DNA of 56,846 nt from Nitrosomonas sp. (lineage in GTDB: Bacteria > Pseudomonadota > Gammaproteobacteria > Burkholderiales > Nitrosomonadaceae), in NCBI RefSeq assembly GCF_024282095.1, contig NZ_JAMWZS010000015.1, forward strand, positions 1-56,846, given 5' to 3'. Made by a program: the position numbers and the translations under genes. The notes below the pieces were generated by a model. That model saw only the letters and a list, made by a program, of their open reading frames with translations. It ran no database searches and had not been told where the DNA came from. This document shows positions 42,301 to 50,571 of the stretch, piece by piece. Within the stretch, counting starts at the first letter, position 1. Each line of letters begins with the position of its first letter.

Positions 42301-42372
42301 CAATCCAGAGGTGACCGAGATCGATTGATAAAACTCAACCGTTAACCATTTTAACCACAGAATTTCCTACTT

Positions 42373-43191
42373 ATGCTCGATTCTTATGCGGTCATTGGCA
42401 ACCCCATTGCACATAGCAAATCGCCCCTCATACACACCGCCTTTGCACAACAAACCCACCAGCCCATGCAGTATGTTGCCATCCTGGCTGCGCTGGATGA
42501 TTTTAAGTCAACGGTGGAAAGTTTTCGCCATCAAGGCGGCAAAGGGTTGAATGTCACTGTACCGTTCAAATTGGAAGCTTTCCAGCTTTCAACCCGTTTA
42601 ACCGAGCGCGCAACCATCGCTCAGGCGGTCAATACGCTTAAATTTGACGATAATGAAATTCTTGGTGACAACACCGACGGTGCAGGATTAGTGCGTGACA
42701 TCGAATTGAATCTGGGCGTCCCCATTGCCACCAAACGCATACTACTCTTAGGTGCAGGCGGCGCAGCACGGGGGGTGATCCTACCACTGCTGCAACAAAA
42801 ACCATCCCTTCTGGCCATTGCCAACCGTACACCACACAAAGCAGAAGCGCTACAACAACAGTTTAGCGCTTATGGCAACGTGGTTGCAGGCGATTTCATG
42901 CACTTCTCCGATGATCAGTTCGACATCATCATCAACGCAACTTCCGCCAGCCTGCACGATGCGCTGCCTGAATTGCCAATCGGTATTTTTGCACAAGCCA
43001 CCCTCGCCTACGACATGATGTATAGCCGAGAACCGACACGCTTTCTCAAATTTGCGCAACAAAATGGCACGCGCCAGATAGCCGATGGCATCGGCATGCT
43101 GGTCGAACAAGCCGCCGAATCGTTCTACTTATGGCGCAACGTCAGACCGCAGACAAAGCCTGTCATTGCACTGTTGAAATCACCAATGTGA
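42373..43191 (+). CDS. aroE: Shikimate dehydrogenase
   Basis: 272 residues, normal length. Substrate half with YAVIGNPIAHSKSPLIH and GLNVTVPFK (the catalytic Lys). The NADP half has the glycine-rich GAGGAARGVILPL and ANRTPHKAEAL. It reduces 3-dehydroshikimate in the aromatic amino acid pathway. It lies 72 bp after tonB on the same strand. Confidence 0.96.
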   Translation: MLDSYAVIGNPIAHSKSPLIHTAFAQQTHQPMQYVAILAALDDFKSTVESFRHQGGKGLNVTVPFKLEAFQLSTRLTERATIAQAVNTLKFDDNEILGDNTDGAGLVRDIELNLGVPIATKRILLLGAGGAARGVILPLLQQKPSLLAIANRTPHKAEALQQQFSAYGNVVAGDFMHFSDDQFDIIINATSASLHDALPELPIGIFAQATLAYDMMYSREPTRFLKFAQQNGTRQIADGIGMLVEQAAESFYLWRNVRPQTKPVIALLKSPM

Positions 43192-43379
43192 ATTTAATTT
43201 TGCACTGCACATATCTTTTCAACTGGAAGCAATTTCACTGCAATCCATCAAACAATCTTATGGTATTGGCATAGCACAGAAGGTTATACTCTCCGGTCAT
43301 CAAACTGCAAACTACTCAGCGTATAAACGCACTGAACTCACTCACAATAATAAGACTGTCTTGCTAGCGCAAATCCGTT

Positions 43380-44822
43380 ATGACCGAAACCGACAATAAC
43401 AACGACAACGAAGATTCGCCCACCCCGCTAAACCAGGCCACTTATTTATTGCGTAAATACAAGTTGGTGGAAGGTCTCGTGCATTTGCAGGATACGCCTG
43501 ACGACACGCTTGTCGACTCTTCCGTGCAAAAACAGAATCTGGCCGAGTTACAAAATTTTTTGGATCAACTGCATCCCGCTGATATTGCGCTTATCCTGGA
43601 AGCACTGCCGCTGGAAGACCGGCTTTTAATCTGGAGCATGGTCAAAGCGGACCGGGACGGAGAAGTCTTGCTGGAAACCTCCGATGCCGTTCGTGCCACA
43701 CTGATCACCGACATGCACAATCGGGAATTGGTCGCGGCGACGGAATATCTGGATGCCGACGAGATCGCCGACCTTGCGCCCGATTTGCCGCAGGAAGTGA
43801 TGGACGATGTTTTCCGCTCGTTACCGGTTGAAGAACGCGAACAACTGCGTGCGGCCATGTCGTACCCGGAAGATTCCGTAGGCGCACTGATGGATTTCGA
43901 TGTCATTACGATCCGTGAAGATGTCCGACTGGAGGTGGTTCTACGCTATTTACGCCGACTGGAAGAAATGCCGGATCATACCGATCAGCTATTCGTCGTG
44001 GATCGGAATGAGCAATTGAAAGGCGTATTGCTGATCAACCGGCTGCTGGTCAGCGACCCCGATATCCTGGTGGCAGAAGTGATGGCCAAAGAAATGATCA
44101 AACTGCGTCCGGACGATGTCGCGCAACAGGCTGCCAATGCGTTTGAGCGCTACGATCTGGTTTCCGCTTCCGTGGTGGACGACAACGGCAAATTACTGGG
44201 ACGCGTCACCGTCAACACCGTCATCGATTTTATCCGCGATAAAGCTGAGAATGAAGCGCTGAATCTGGCCGGTTTGAGTGAAGAGGAAGATCTCTTTGCG
44301 CCAGTCTTAAAAAGCGTTAAAAATCGCTGGGTCTGGCTGGCGATCAATCTGGTCACCGCCTTCATCGCTTCACGGGTTATCGGCGTGTTTGAAGATTCCA
44401 TCGAAAAACTGGTCGCCCTCGCAGCACTCATGCCGATCATCGCCGGCATAGGCGGTAATTCCGGCAATCAAACCATCACCATGATCGTACGCGCACTGGC
44501 ACTGGATCAAATCAACACCAGCAGCGCCTGGAAATTGATCGCCAAGGAAATCGGCGTCAGCGCAGTCAACGGCCTGCTATGGGGCGCCGTGGTCGGCCTG
44601 TTTACCTTCGCGATTTACCAAAACGCCGAACTGGGTCTGGTCATGACCCTGGCGCTGATGCTGAATCTACTACTGGCGGCGTTATTAGGCGTACTGATTC
44701 CGCTGACATTGCGTAAACTCGGACGCGACCCGGCCCTGGGTTCCAGCGTGATGATCACTGCTGTGACGGATAGTGGCGGATTCTTTATTTTTCTGAGTCT
44801 GGCGACTGTTTTTTTGTTGTAA
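43380..44822 (+). CDS. mgtE: Magnesium transporter MgtE
   Basis: 480 residues. N-terminal superhelical N domain (LHPADIALILEALPLEDRLLIW), two CBS domains (about 160-285), a plug helix and about five membrane helices with the pore motif GIGGNSGNQT. It is a Mg2+-gated Mg2+ channel in the inner membrane. The last 14 codons, including the stop, are duplicated about 860 bp downstream on the far side of a toxin-antitoxin module. Confidence 0.95.
   Translation: MTETDNNNDNEDSPTPLNQATYLLRKYKLVEGLVHLQDTPDDTLVDSSVQKQNLAELQNFLDQLHPADIALILEALPLEDRLLIWSMVKADRDGEVLLETSDAVRATLITDMHNRELVAATEYLDADEIADLAPDLPQEVMDDVFRSLPVEEREQLRAAMSYPEDSVGALMDFDVITIREDVRLEVVLRYLRRLEEMPDHTDQLFVVDRNEQLKGVLLINRLLVSDPDILVAEVMAKEMIKLRPDDVAQQAANAFERYDLVSASVVDDNGKLLGRVTVNTVIDFIRDKAENEALNLAGLSEEEDLFAPVLKSVKNRWVWLAINLVTAFIASRVIGVFEDSIEKLVALAALMPIIAGIGGNSGNQTITMIVRALALDQINTSSAWKLIAKEIGVSAVNGLLWGAVVGLFTFAIYQNAELGLVMTLALMLNLLLAALLGVLIPLTLRKLGRDPALGSSVMITAVTDSGGFFIFLSLATVFLL
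44781..44822 (+). repeat. Direct repeat, left copy (mgtE 3' end)
   Basis: The final 42 bases of mgtE, from TTCTTTATTTTT to the TAA, recur at 45645-45685 with a single T missing from a 7-T run. The two copies bracket the AbrB/VapC module. Confidence 0.9.
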
Positions 44823-44899
44823 ATATATTCTTGTCATCGCGCTAATTGGCAAGCTGGTTCACCCAAACCCGCCAATACCTGTTGTAATCAAGTGTATTT

Positions 44900-44930
44900 G
44901 TGTGGCACGTTCAATCAAGTTGTGCCACAC
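44900..44930. promoter_or_regulatory. Inverted repeat, probable antitoxin operator
   Basis: Perfect 9-bp arms GTGTGGCAC and GTGCCACAC with a 13-bp spacer, 12 bp before the antitoxin ATG. AbrB-fold antitoxins normally bind such palindromes to repress their own operon. Confidence 0.65.
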
Positions 44931-44941
44931 TATTCACCATC

Positions 44942-45208
44942 ATGCCGAAATTAACCACACAAACCGAAGTCCAGCTCGGCCCACAAGGCCGATTGGTAAT
45001 ACCCGCTTCACTCAGACGTTCGCTTGGATTTGAGTCCGGGGATAATTTGATTGCACGTATGGAAGAAGGTCGTTTGATCCTGGAAAAAGCTGAAACGATC
45101 AAGCAGCGTCTCAAGACCCGTTTTGCCCAACTGCCGAAAACCACCAGTTTGGCGGATGAATTAATTGCGGAACGGCGGGAAGAAACGAAACGGGAAACCG
45201 TTGAATGA
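44942..45208 (+). CDS. AbrB/SpoVT-type antitoxin
   Basis: 88 residues from the ATG at 44942; a longer frame from 44900 would run through the operator palindrome. The N-terminal swapped-hairpin AbrB fold is clear (VQLGPQGRLVIPASLRRSLGFESGDNLIARMEEGRLIL). The C-terminal 40 residues are charged and helical and should wrap the toxin. It overlaps the PIN toxin gene by 4 bases (ATGA), as expected for a VapBC-type pair. Confidence 0.88.
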   Translation: MPKLTTQTEVQLGPQGRLVIPASLRRSLGFESGDNLIARMEEGRLILEKAETIKQRLKTRFAQLPKTTSLADELIAERREETKRETVE

Positions 45209-45585
45209 CAACGGTTCTGGACGCTTCCGCCTTGCTGGCTTTTCTGCAAAGTGAACCGGGGAGCGATCAAGTGGAGGCGACTCTGCCGGAAGCGGTCATT
45301 TCCAGCGTGAATTGGGCTGAAGTCGTGCAAAAATCTATCGCGGCAGGTGTCGATGCCGCAGGATTGCGGGAAGATCTGGAAGCGTTGGGGTTGACGGTCT
45401 TGCCTTTTACCGCCGAAGAGGCTGAAATCGCGGCACGACTCTGGCAGCAAACCCGCCAAGTTGGCTTGTCGCTAGGTGATCGAGCCTGCCTGAGTGTAGG
45501 TATCCGATTGGAAACGGTGGTGCTCACCGCCGATCAAATCTGGACCACGCTGGATTTACCGATTACTGTGCGTAGTATTCGCTAG
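45205..45585 (+). CDS. vapC: PIN-domain toxin, VapC family
   Basis: 126 residues with the four acidic PIN residues at D6 (VLDASALLAFL), E39 (SVNWAEV), D92 (LSLGDRACL) and D110 (TADQIW). PIN toxins are Mg2+-dependent RNases that usually cut tRNA or rRNA. All key residues are kept, so the toxin looks active. The target cannot be read from sequence. Confidence 0.9.
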   Translation: MTTVLDASALLAFLQSEPGSDQVEATLPEAVISSVNWAEVVQKSIAAGVDAAGLREDLEALGLTVLPFTAEEAEIAARLWQQTRQVGLSLGDRACLSVGIRLETVVLTADQIWTTLDLPITVRSIR

Positions 45586-45612
45586 GAGATTTTCGGTGGA
45601 ACCTCCATGTGA

Positions 45613-45633
45613 CGGAACCCGTAAACGGTTCCG
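45613..45633. repeat. Short hairpin after vapC
   Basis: CGGAACC and GGTTCCG arms with a 7-base loop, 28 bp after the vapC stop. No T-run follows directly. It may be a weak terminator or mark the right end of the inserted segment. Confidence 0.5.
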
Positions 45634-45644
45634 CCTTGCGCAGG

Positions 45645-45685
45645 TTCTTTATTTTTCTGAGTCTGGCGACTGTTTTTTGTTGTAA
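45645..45685 (+). repeat. Direct repeat, right copy (mgtE 3' end duplicate)
   Basis: 41 bases identical, apart from one T, to the last 42 bases of mgtE at 44781-44822. Here they follow the vapC gene and are not part of a gene. Confidence 0.9.
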
Positions 45686-45817
45686 GCAGGCTATGATGTC
45701 GCATTTGCTGACATAATTTGGCTGGTAACTGTAATATTTAATCTTAACTATGATGACACGACTCTATCTAAGTATTGTTGTATAAGTCGTGTTGTATATA
45801 TTCGTTAGCAATCTCAA

Positions 45818-46300
45818 ATGCGCATAAGTATCAAATTGAAATTCTGGTTCCTTGAACACTACTGGTGGTTGCTTTGTATCGTCATCACGTCCACCAGCGC
45901 CATCTTGATCGTGTTGAAGGAACCCCTCACAACGATCGTCACAGTAATCGGTGCACTACTCTCTTTGATCTACTTTCTTCAGAAACAGAAACTTGAAGAA
46001 TTACGCCTGTTCCGTGAATTATTCAAGGAGTTTAATGAACGCTACGACGCAATGAACGAACAATTGGCAAAAATTCTTGAATCTAAGGAAGTTGAAGTCT
46101 CACCACAAGAGAAAGAAACCTTGATTGATTATTTCAATCTGTGCGGGGAAGAATATCTTTATTTCATTCGAGGCTACATTGACCCAATAGTCTGGGAGGC
46201 TTGGTTCAATGGAATGAAGCTCATCCTCTCCGTTCCAAGAGTAGAACGTGTCTGGTCGATTGAGAGGAAGACCGGTTCCTACTATGGTTTGCCACTTTAG
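45818..46300 (+). CDS. Hypothetical membrane protein with coiled coil
   Basis: 160 residues I do not recognise. Two adjacent membrane helices (about 14-33 and 37-54) are followed by a charged helix or coiled coil (QKQKLEELRLFRELFKEFNERYD, about 55-95) and a cytosolic C-terminal part rich in aromatic residues (YFNLCGEEYLYFIRGYI, then VWEAWFNGM). No signal peptide or known active site. It lies just outside the duplicated mgtE end, so it may be part of the same accessory patch. Confidence 0.65.
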   Translation: MRISIKLKFWFLEHYWWLLCIVITSTSAILIVLKEPLTTIVTVIGALLSLIYFLQKQKLEELRLFRELFKEFNERYDAMNEQLAKILESKEVEVSPQEKETLIDYFNLCGEEYLYFIRGYIDPIVWEAWFNGMKLILSVPRVERVWSIERKTGSYYGLPL

Positions 46301-46413
46301 GCAAAACAAGTAAGTATCTAGCCCTTTCATCGAGAATATTTTCCTCCTGCAGGTCGGATCAAACCTCTCATGCCAGATATTATGTCCATTCTGAAATGAT
46401 CTTTAGAATACCT

Positions 46414-47067
46414 ATGAAATTCCTAGTTTTCCTCGGAACAGTGCGAAACAGCATGCCGCCCAACCCTCCCCGGCTTGGCTTAAGAGTCGCGAAAGCTTGT
46501 GTGGCGCAGATGCATCAAGGCGATCATTCTGCGGAGCTGATCGATCCGCTGGATTTTGATCTTGGATCGATATTCAAACCGCATTTTGCCTACGCGCAAG
46601 GTAAAGCGCCCGCTCAGCTTCAATCCCTGGCGGAAAAGATCGCAGCCGCTGACGGATATATCATGGTGAGTCCTGAATACAATCATTCGATGAGCCCCGC
46701 CTTGGCGCATTTGCTCAATCACTTCGGCAGCTCGCTGTTTTCTTATAAGCCCAGCGCGATTGTCACTTATTCGGCGGGGCAATGGGGTGGTGCCAGAGCT
46801 GCGGTGGGGATGCGCACTTTTCTGTCGGAGCTGGGCTGCTTGCCGGTTTCGGCCATGGTTCAGATTCCCAAGGCGCATGAGGTTCTCGCTGAAGATGGCA
46901 AATTTCTCGAGAATGTCGATGCGGAGAGATGGACCGACTATTTTGATAGAACCCTCACGCAGCTTACGTGGTGGGCATCCGCTGCGCGAAATCAGCGGCA
47001 CGAAATCGATCCGCACAAACTGGTAAAAGCATTTAAAAGAGATCCATCGCAAAGAAATCCCCCTTAA
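46414..47067 (+). CDS. NADPH-dependent FMN reductase
   Basis: 217 residues from the ATG at 46414, where the flavodoxin-like fold starts (KFLVFLGTVRNS); an ATG at 46396 would add six residues. The flavin loop SPEYNHSMSPAL and the TYSAGQWGGARA stretch are typical of the family. It reduces FMN or quinones with NADPH. The N-terminal phosphate-binding loop has RNSMPPNPPRLG, a little longer than the common GS-R-S form. Confidence 0.85.
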   Translation: MKFLVFLGTVRNSMPPNPPRLGLRVAKACVAQMHQGDHSAELIDPLDFDLGSIFKPHFAYAQGKAPAQLQSLAEKIAAADGYIMVSPEYNHSMSPALAHLLNHFGSSLFSYKPSAIVTYSAGQWGGARAAVGMRTFLSELGCLPVSAMVQIPKAHEVLAEDGKFLENVDAERWTDYFDRTLTQLTWWASAARNQRHEIDPHKLVKAFKRDPSQRNPP

Positions 47068-47090
47068 GGAGTCTCTGGATAACTCATCTT

Positions 47091-47161
47091 TGTCATTCCG
47101 AACGCAGTGAGGAATCTTTGGGAATCAGCCATACAGATTTCTCGCTCTGCTCGAAATGACA
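47091..47161. repeat. Inverted-repeat intergenic element (TGTCATTCCGA type)
   Basis: 71 bp beginning TGTCATTCCGAACGCAG and ending CTGCTCGAAATGACA, imperfect inverted repeats of each other, so the transcript can form a long hairpin. Such TGTCATTYCGA elements are widespread short intergenic repeats. It follows the FMN reductase gene by 23 bp. Confidence 0.6.
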
Positions 47162-47324
47162 GTTATGCATTTCCCTAAATGAATAAATTGTCCGGCAGCA
47201 CAGTGCAAATCTCCCCCCAAGCTGCGCACTTGATAGGATGAAATTGGCGAATGTTTCAAATGCTTCATGCCCAAGCAGATGCAGCACGTATAATACAACC
47301 CGGTTAACAATTCACCCTGCAACT

Positions 47325-47570
47325 ATGCCTAGCCCTGAAAACATCCAGTACCCACAAATCAAAAACCCCTTGCAAGGCGTGACCCTGGAAGCACTGCTGG
47401 TTGAGTTGCATGCGCAATATGGCTGGGAGGGACTGGTCAAAAAGGTGGATATCAATTGTTTCAAACAGGATCCCAGCATCAAATCCTGCTTGAAGTTTCT
47501 ACGCAAAACACCGTGGGCAAGAGAGAAAGTCGAAGCCGTCTACATCCAATTTAAACAAGGCAAACCATGA
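47325..47570 (+). CDS. VF530/DUF2132 family protein
   Basis: 81 residues from the ATG at 47325; upstream codons in frame lack family sequence. The VF530 pattern is clear: [24 protein letters not shown], then [28 protein letters not shown]. The family is small and helical, thought to bind DNA, with no known specific role. It overlaps the S4-domain gene by 4 bases (ATGA). Confidence 0.85.
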   Translation: MPSPENIQYPQIKNPLQGVTLEALLVELHAQYGWEGLVKKVDINCFKQDPSIKSCLKFLRKTPWAREKVEAVYIQFKQGKP

Positions 47571-47779
47571 GTGAATTCAGTCTCGCAGGCCGCGACACCA
47601 TTGCATTGAATGATCTATTGAAAATCACCGGCTCGTGCGGGAGCGGCGGTGCGGCCAAGGCCGTGATCGCCAAAGGCAAGGTCAACGTGGATGGTCAGGT
47701 CGAGCTGCGCAAAACCTGCAAGATTCGCGCTGGCCAGGTGGTGGAGTATGCCAGGGAAAAAATCACCGTGACGCCCTAG
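47567..47779 (+). CDS. S4-domain RNA-binding protein (YbcJ-like)
   Basis: 70 residues, essentially one S4 domain: [50 protein letters not shown]. Small YbcJ-type S4 proteins bind RNA and may act with the ribosome. It is translationally coupled to the VF530 gene. Its TAG stop is formed by the first three bases of the inverted-repeat element that follows. Confidence 0.85.
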   Translation: MSEFSLAGRDTIALNDLLKITGSCGSGGAAKAVIAKGKVNVDGQVELRKTCKIRAGQVVEYAREKITVTP

Positions 47780-47940
47780 GAGCCTGTTGGACTTAAGCAA
47801 TCGTAGCGAGCCGGGTGGGAGAGCGAGTGCGGATTTTCTCTATTTCGAGGCGCAGTAGATCTATGCAACGAGAAATTGAGGAAATATGAACCGTTATCCC
47901 ACTGGCGCAGTAGATTGACCTTAAGTCCGACAGGCTCCTA
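47777..47940. mobile_element. MITE-like element, family B
   Basis: 164 bp bounded by 20-bp terminal inverted repeats with one mismatch: TAGGAGCCTGTTGGACTTAA at the left and, reverse-complemented, TAGGAGCCTGTCGGACTTAA at the right. Inside, GGCGCAGTAGAT occurs twice in direct orientation (near 47850 and 47903). There is no coding capacity and no obvious target duplication. It resembles a miniature inverted-repeat transposable element. It sits between the S4 gene and rlmL. Confidence 0.75.
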
Positions 47941-48021
47941 AGTTATCCGATTCAAAAAAGCCAGCGCAATGGCAGCACATTCGAGTATGCTACGCGGCTA
48001 TTCAGACCACAATCACGAATC

Positions 48022-50217
48022 ATGACGCAATATCAACTCTTCGCCACCACGCCGAAAGCGATGGAAGGCATTCTCGCCAATGAAATCCAAGCGCTCGGCG
48101 GGAAGAATGTGCAGCAAAAAATGGCCGGTGTGGCTTTTCAGGGCGATCTGGCGATGGCCTATACCGCCTGTTTATGGTTGCGCACCGCCAGCCGCGTGCT
48201 ATTGTTGCTCGGCAGCTTCGAGGTTAAATCCCAACAGGATCTCTATGATGGCATCCAATGCATCAACTGGTCCGAACATTTGAATGCTGATGACAGTCTG
48301 GCGGTATCGTTTAGCAGCAAAAATAATGCGGCGATCAACAACACCCATTTCGGCGCGCTCAAAGTAAAAGATGCCATCGTCGATCAAATGCGCGCCAAGT
48401 TCGGCAGCCGACCCAATGTCGATACCGAGCGCCCCAGCATCCGCGTCAATGTCTATCTGCACAACGACACCGCTCAGCTCAGCCTGGATTTATCCGGCGA
48501 GAGTTCGCATAAGCGTGGTTACCGCGAAGTCAGCATTGCCGCGCCGATCAAGGAAAATTTAGCAGCGGCCATTTTGCTGCGCGCCGGCTGGCCGGAAATC
48601 GCCCGGCAAGGCGGTTCGCTGCTCGACCCGATGTGCGGCTCCGGCACCCTGCTGGTGGAAGGCGCGCTGATCGCCGGAGATATCGCACCGGGTTTGCAGC
48701 GGGATTATTTCGGCTTTTTGGGCTGGAAGCAGCACGACGCCGCACTGTGGCAAAGTATTTTAGGCGCAGCGCAGCAGCGCCGCGAAGTTGGCTTGAATAA
48801 ATTGCCGGCGATCGTCGGTTTCGACCAGGATCGCCACACCGTCACCGCCGCGTTGCAGCACATTGAGAACGCCGGTTTACAAGGCAAAATCCACGTCGAA
48901 AGGCGCGACATCACCGATGCCGCAGCCAAAGAAAGTTGGCACAAAGGCTTGATCGTCTGCAATCCACCGTACGGCGAACGGCTCGGCGATGAAGAACAAG
49001 CCGCCCTGCTCTATCGCCAATTCGGTGAAGTCTTGAAACAGCGTTTCGCCGGTTGGCAGGCGGCAATCATCATCGGCAATCCGGAGTTGGGTTTTAAATT
49101 GGGCATCCGTTCGCACAAACCGATCACGCTGTTCAATGGCGCGCTGGAGTGCAAGTTATTGCGCCTCACGGTTGAGGAAAAAGCTTTCTTCGAACCGAAA
49201 GCCAAGTCGCAACAGGAACGCATCGAACACATCAGCCGCCGCGCCCAGGTCGGGCAACCCGACAGTCAGGCGGAAATGTTCGCAAACCGCTTGCGCAAGA
49301 ATCTGAAAAAACTGACCAAGTGGGCCAAACAAAATCAGGTGCATTGTTACCGCTTGTACGATGCCGACCTGCCGGAATACGCGGTGGCCGTGGATGTTTA
49401 TCAAGGCGAGCAAACCTGGGTCAACGTCCAGGAATATGAATCACCGAAAACGATTGATCCCGCCAAGGCCAATCAGCGGCTGGCCGGGGTGATGGCGGAA
49501 ATACCCAAAGTGCTGGAAATTCCCGCCGAGCAGGTGTTTCTAAAAATACGCCGCAAGCAGAAAAGCACCGACCAATACGAAAAACAAGGCGATTCCCGCC
49601 GTTTTCACGTCGTTGAAGAAGGCGGCTGCAAGTTCTGGGTGAATTTTGAGGACTATCTCGACACCGGTCTATTTCTCGATCACCGGCCGCTGCGTTTATT
49701 GATTCAGCAACAAGCCAAAGGCAAGCGCTTCCTGAATTTATTCGCCTATACCGGCAGCGCCACGGTACATGCCGCGATCGGCGGCGCTGCGTCCAGCGTC
49801 ACGGTCGATATGTCCAACACCTATGTGGATTGGGCGAGACGAAATTTCGTCCTCAACGGCATCCGCGATGATCACCAGCTGGTACGCGCCAATTGCCTGC
49901 AATGGTTGGCCGAGCAAGCGAGTGCAAAACAAAAACCGCAATTCGACTTGATCTTTCTTGATCCGCCCACTTTTTCCAATTCCAAGAAAATGGATGAAGT
50001 CTTTGACATCCAGAAAGACCACGTGCAACTGATTCGCAATGCCGCAGCACTGTTGGCACCGGGTGGAAATTTATATTTCTCAACCAATTTTCGCCGCTTC
50101 AAAATGGATCAAGCAGCATTGGCGGATTTGATCATTGAAGACATCAGTACAAAAATGATACCGGAGGATTTCGCCCGCGATGCCAAGATCCATTATTGCT
50201 GGAGCATCTCTCGGTGA
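48022..50217 (+). CDS. rlmL: Bifunctional 23S rRNA methyltransferase RlmL/RlmK
   Basis: 731 residues, the fused form. THUMP domain (about 45-155), first Rossmann methyltransferase with DPMCGSGTLLVEGALIA and IVCNPPYGERLG (m2G2445), and second methyltransferase with FLNLFAYTGSATVHA and LIFLDPPTFSNSKKM (m7G2069). It modifies 23S rRNA during 50S assembly. The start is an ATG at 48022, 81 bp after the MITE-like element. Confidence 0.95.
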   Translation: MTQYQLFATTPKAMEGILANEIQALGGKNVQQKMAGVAFQGDLAMAYTACLWLRTASRVLLLLGSFEVKSQQDLYDGIQCINWSEHLNADDSLAVSFSSKNNAAINNTHFGALKVKDAIVDQMRAKFGSRPNVDTERPSIRVNVYLHNDTAQLSLDLSGESSHKRGYREVSIAAPIKENLAAAILLRAGWPEIARQGGSLLDPMCGSGTLLVEGALIAGDIAPGLQRDYFGFLGWKQHDAALWQSILGAAQQRREVGLNKLPAIVGFDQDRHTVTAALQHIENAGLQGKIHVERRDITDAAAKESWHKGLIVCNPPYGERLGDEEQAALLYRQFGEVLKQRFAGWQAAIIIGNPELGFKLGIRSHKPITLFNGALECKLLRLTVEEKAFFEPKAKSQQERIEHISRRAQVGQPDSQAEMFANRLRKNLKKLTKWAKQNQVHCYRLYDADLPEYAVAVDVYQGEQTWVNVQEYESPKTIDPAKANQRLAGVMAEIPKVLEIPAEQVFLKIRRKQKSTDQYEKQGDSRRFHVVEEGGCKFWVNFEDYLDTGLFLDHRPLRLLIQQQAKGKRFLNLFAYTGSATVHAAIGGAASSVTVDMSNTYVDWARRNFVLNGIRDDHQLVRANCLQWLAEQASAKQKPQFDLIFLDPPTFSNSKKMDEVFDIQKDHVQLIRNAAALLAPGGNLYFSTNFRRFKMDQAALADLIIEDISTKMIPEDFARDAKIHYCWSISR

Positions 50218-50571
50218 GCGTCACACAACCATAAACCAGCTTCCCGCTTTGCCTCTTTGATTATCAATTACCCCCAAGAGTCAGGCGGCGCTTCGGTTTG
50301 TGTGATTAATTCCGGCATCATGTTAATATGATGGGAAAACTAAATGCTATATACCAATCAACAAAGCAAGCAAAATAAACAATCTTAACGCATCAAATCT
50401 TGCAATCTGCATAAGATATTTCGCATTCCACACTAAAAAAGGCTTGGCATCTACAGGTGAATAAACGCACTGAAAAGTAAATAAAGTCTTCTACAAAACT
50501 ATCATTAATAACACGATCGGTATGGTTCTTTTGTCGGCCTCATCCTACCGTGCCTACATTATTCATCGCTT
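50218..50571. other. Intergenic region rlmL / membrane protein
   Basis: 354 bp with no gene. It has a CATCAT-6 bp-ATGATG palindrome at 50316-50333 and a TCACACAAcc / ggTTTGTGTGA pair spanning about 50221-50306 that could fold as a long hairpin after rlmL. Confidence 0.4.

Noticed and set aside
43192-43379. Magnesium riboswitch in the mgtE leader
   Set aside because: The 188-bp gap shows no M-box-like arrangement of helices or long antiterminator hairpin that I can support.
44911-45459. Minus-strand frame of 182 codons opposite the AbrB/VapC pair
   Set aside because: Both plus-strand genes have clear domains and catalytic residues; the reverse frame has none.
46480-47052. Minus-strand frame of 190 codons opposite the FMN reductase
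   Set aside because: It mirrors a well-supported flavin reductase gene and has no recognisable domain.
43323-50474. Shared 14-mer ATAAACGCACTGAA upstream of mgtE (43323) and of the membrane protein gene (50461)
   Set aside because: The match does not extend on either side, and a single 14-base identity in AT-rich intergenic DNA is weak evidence of a common control site.
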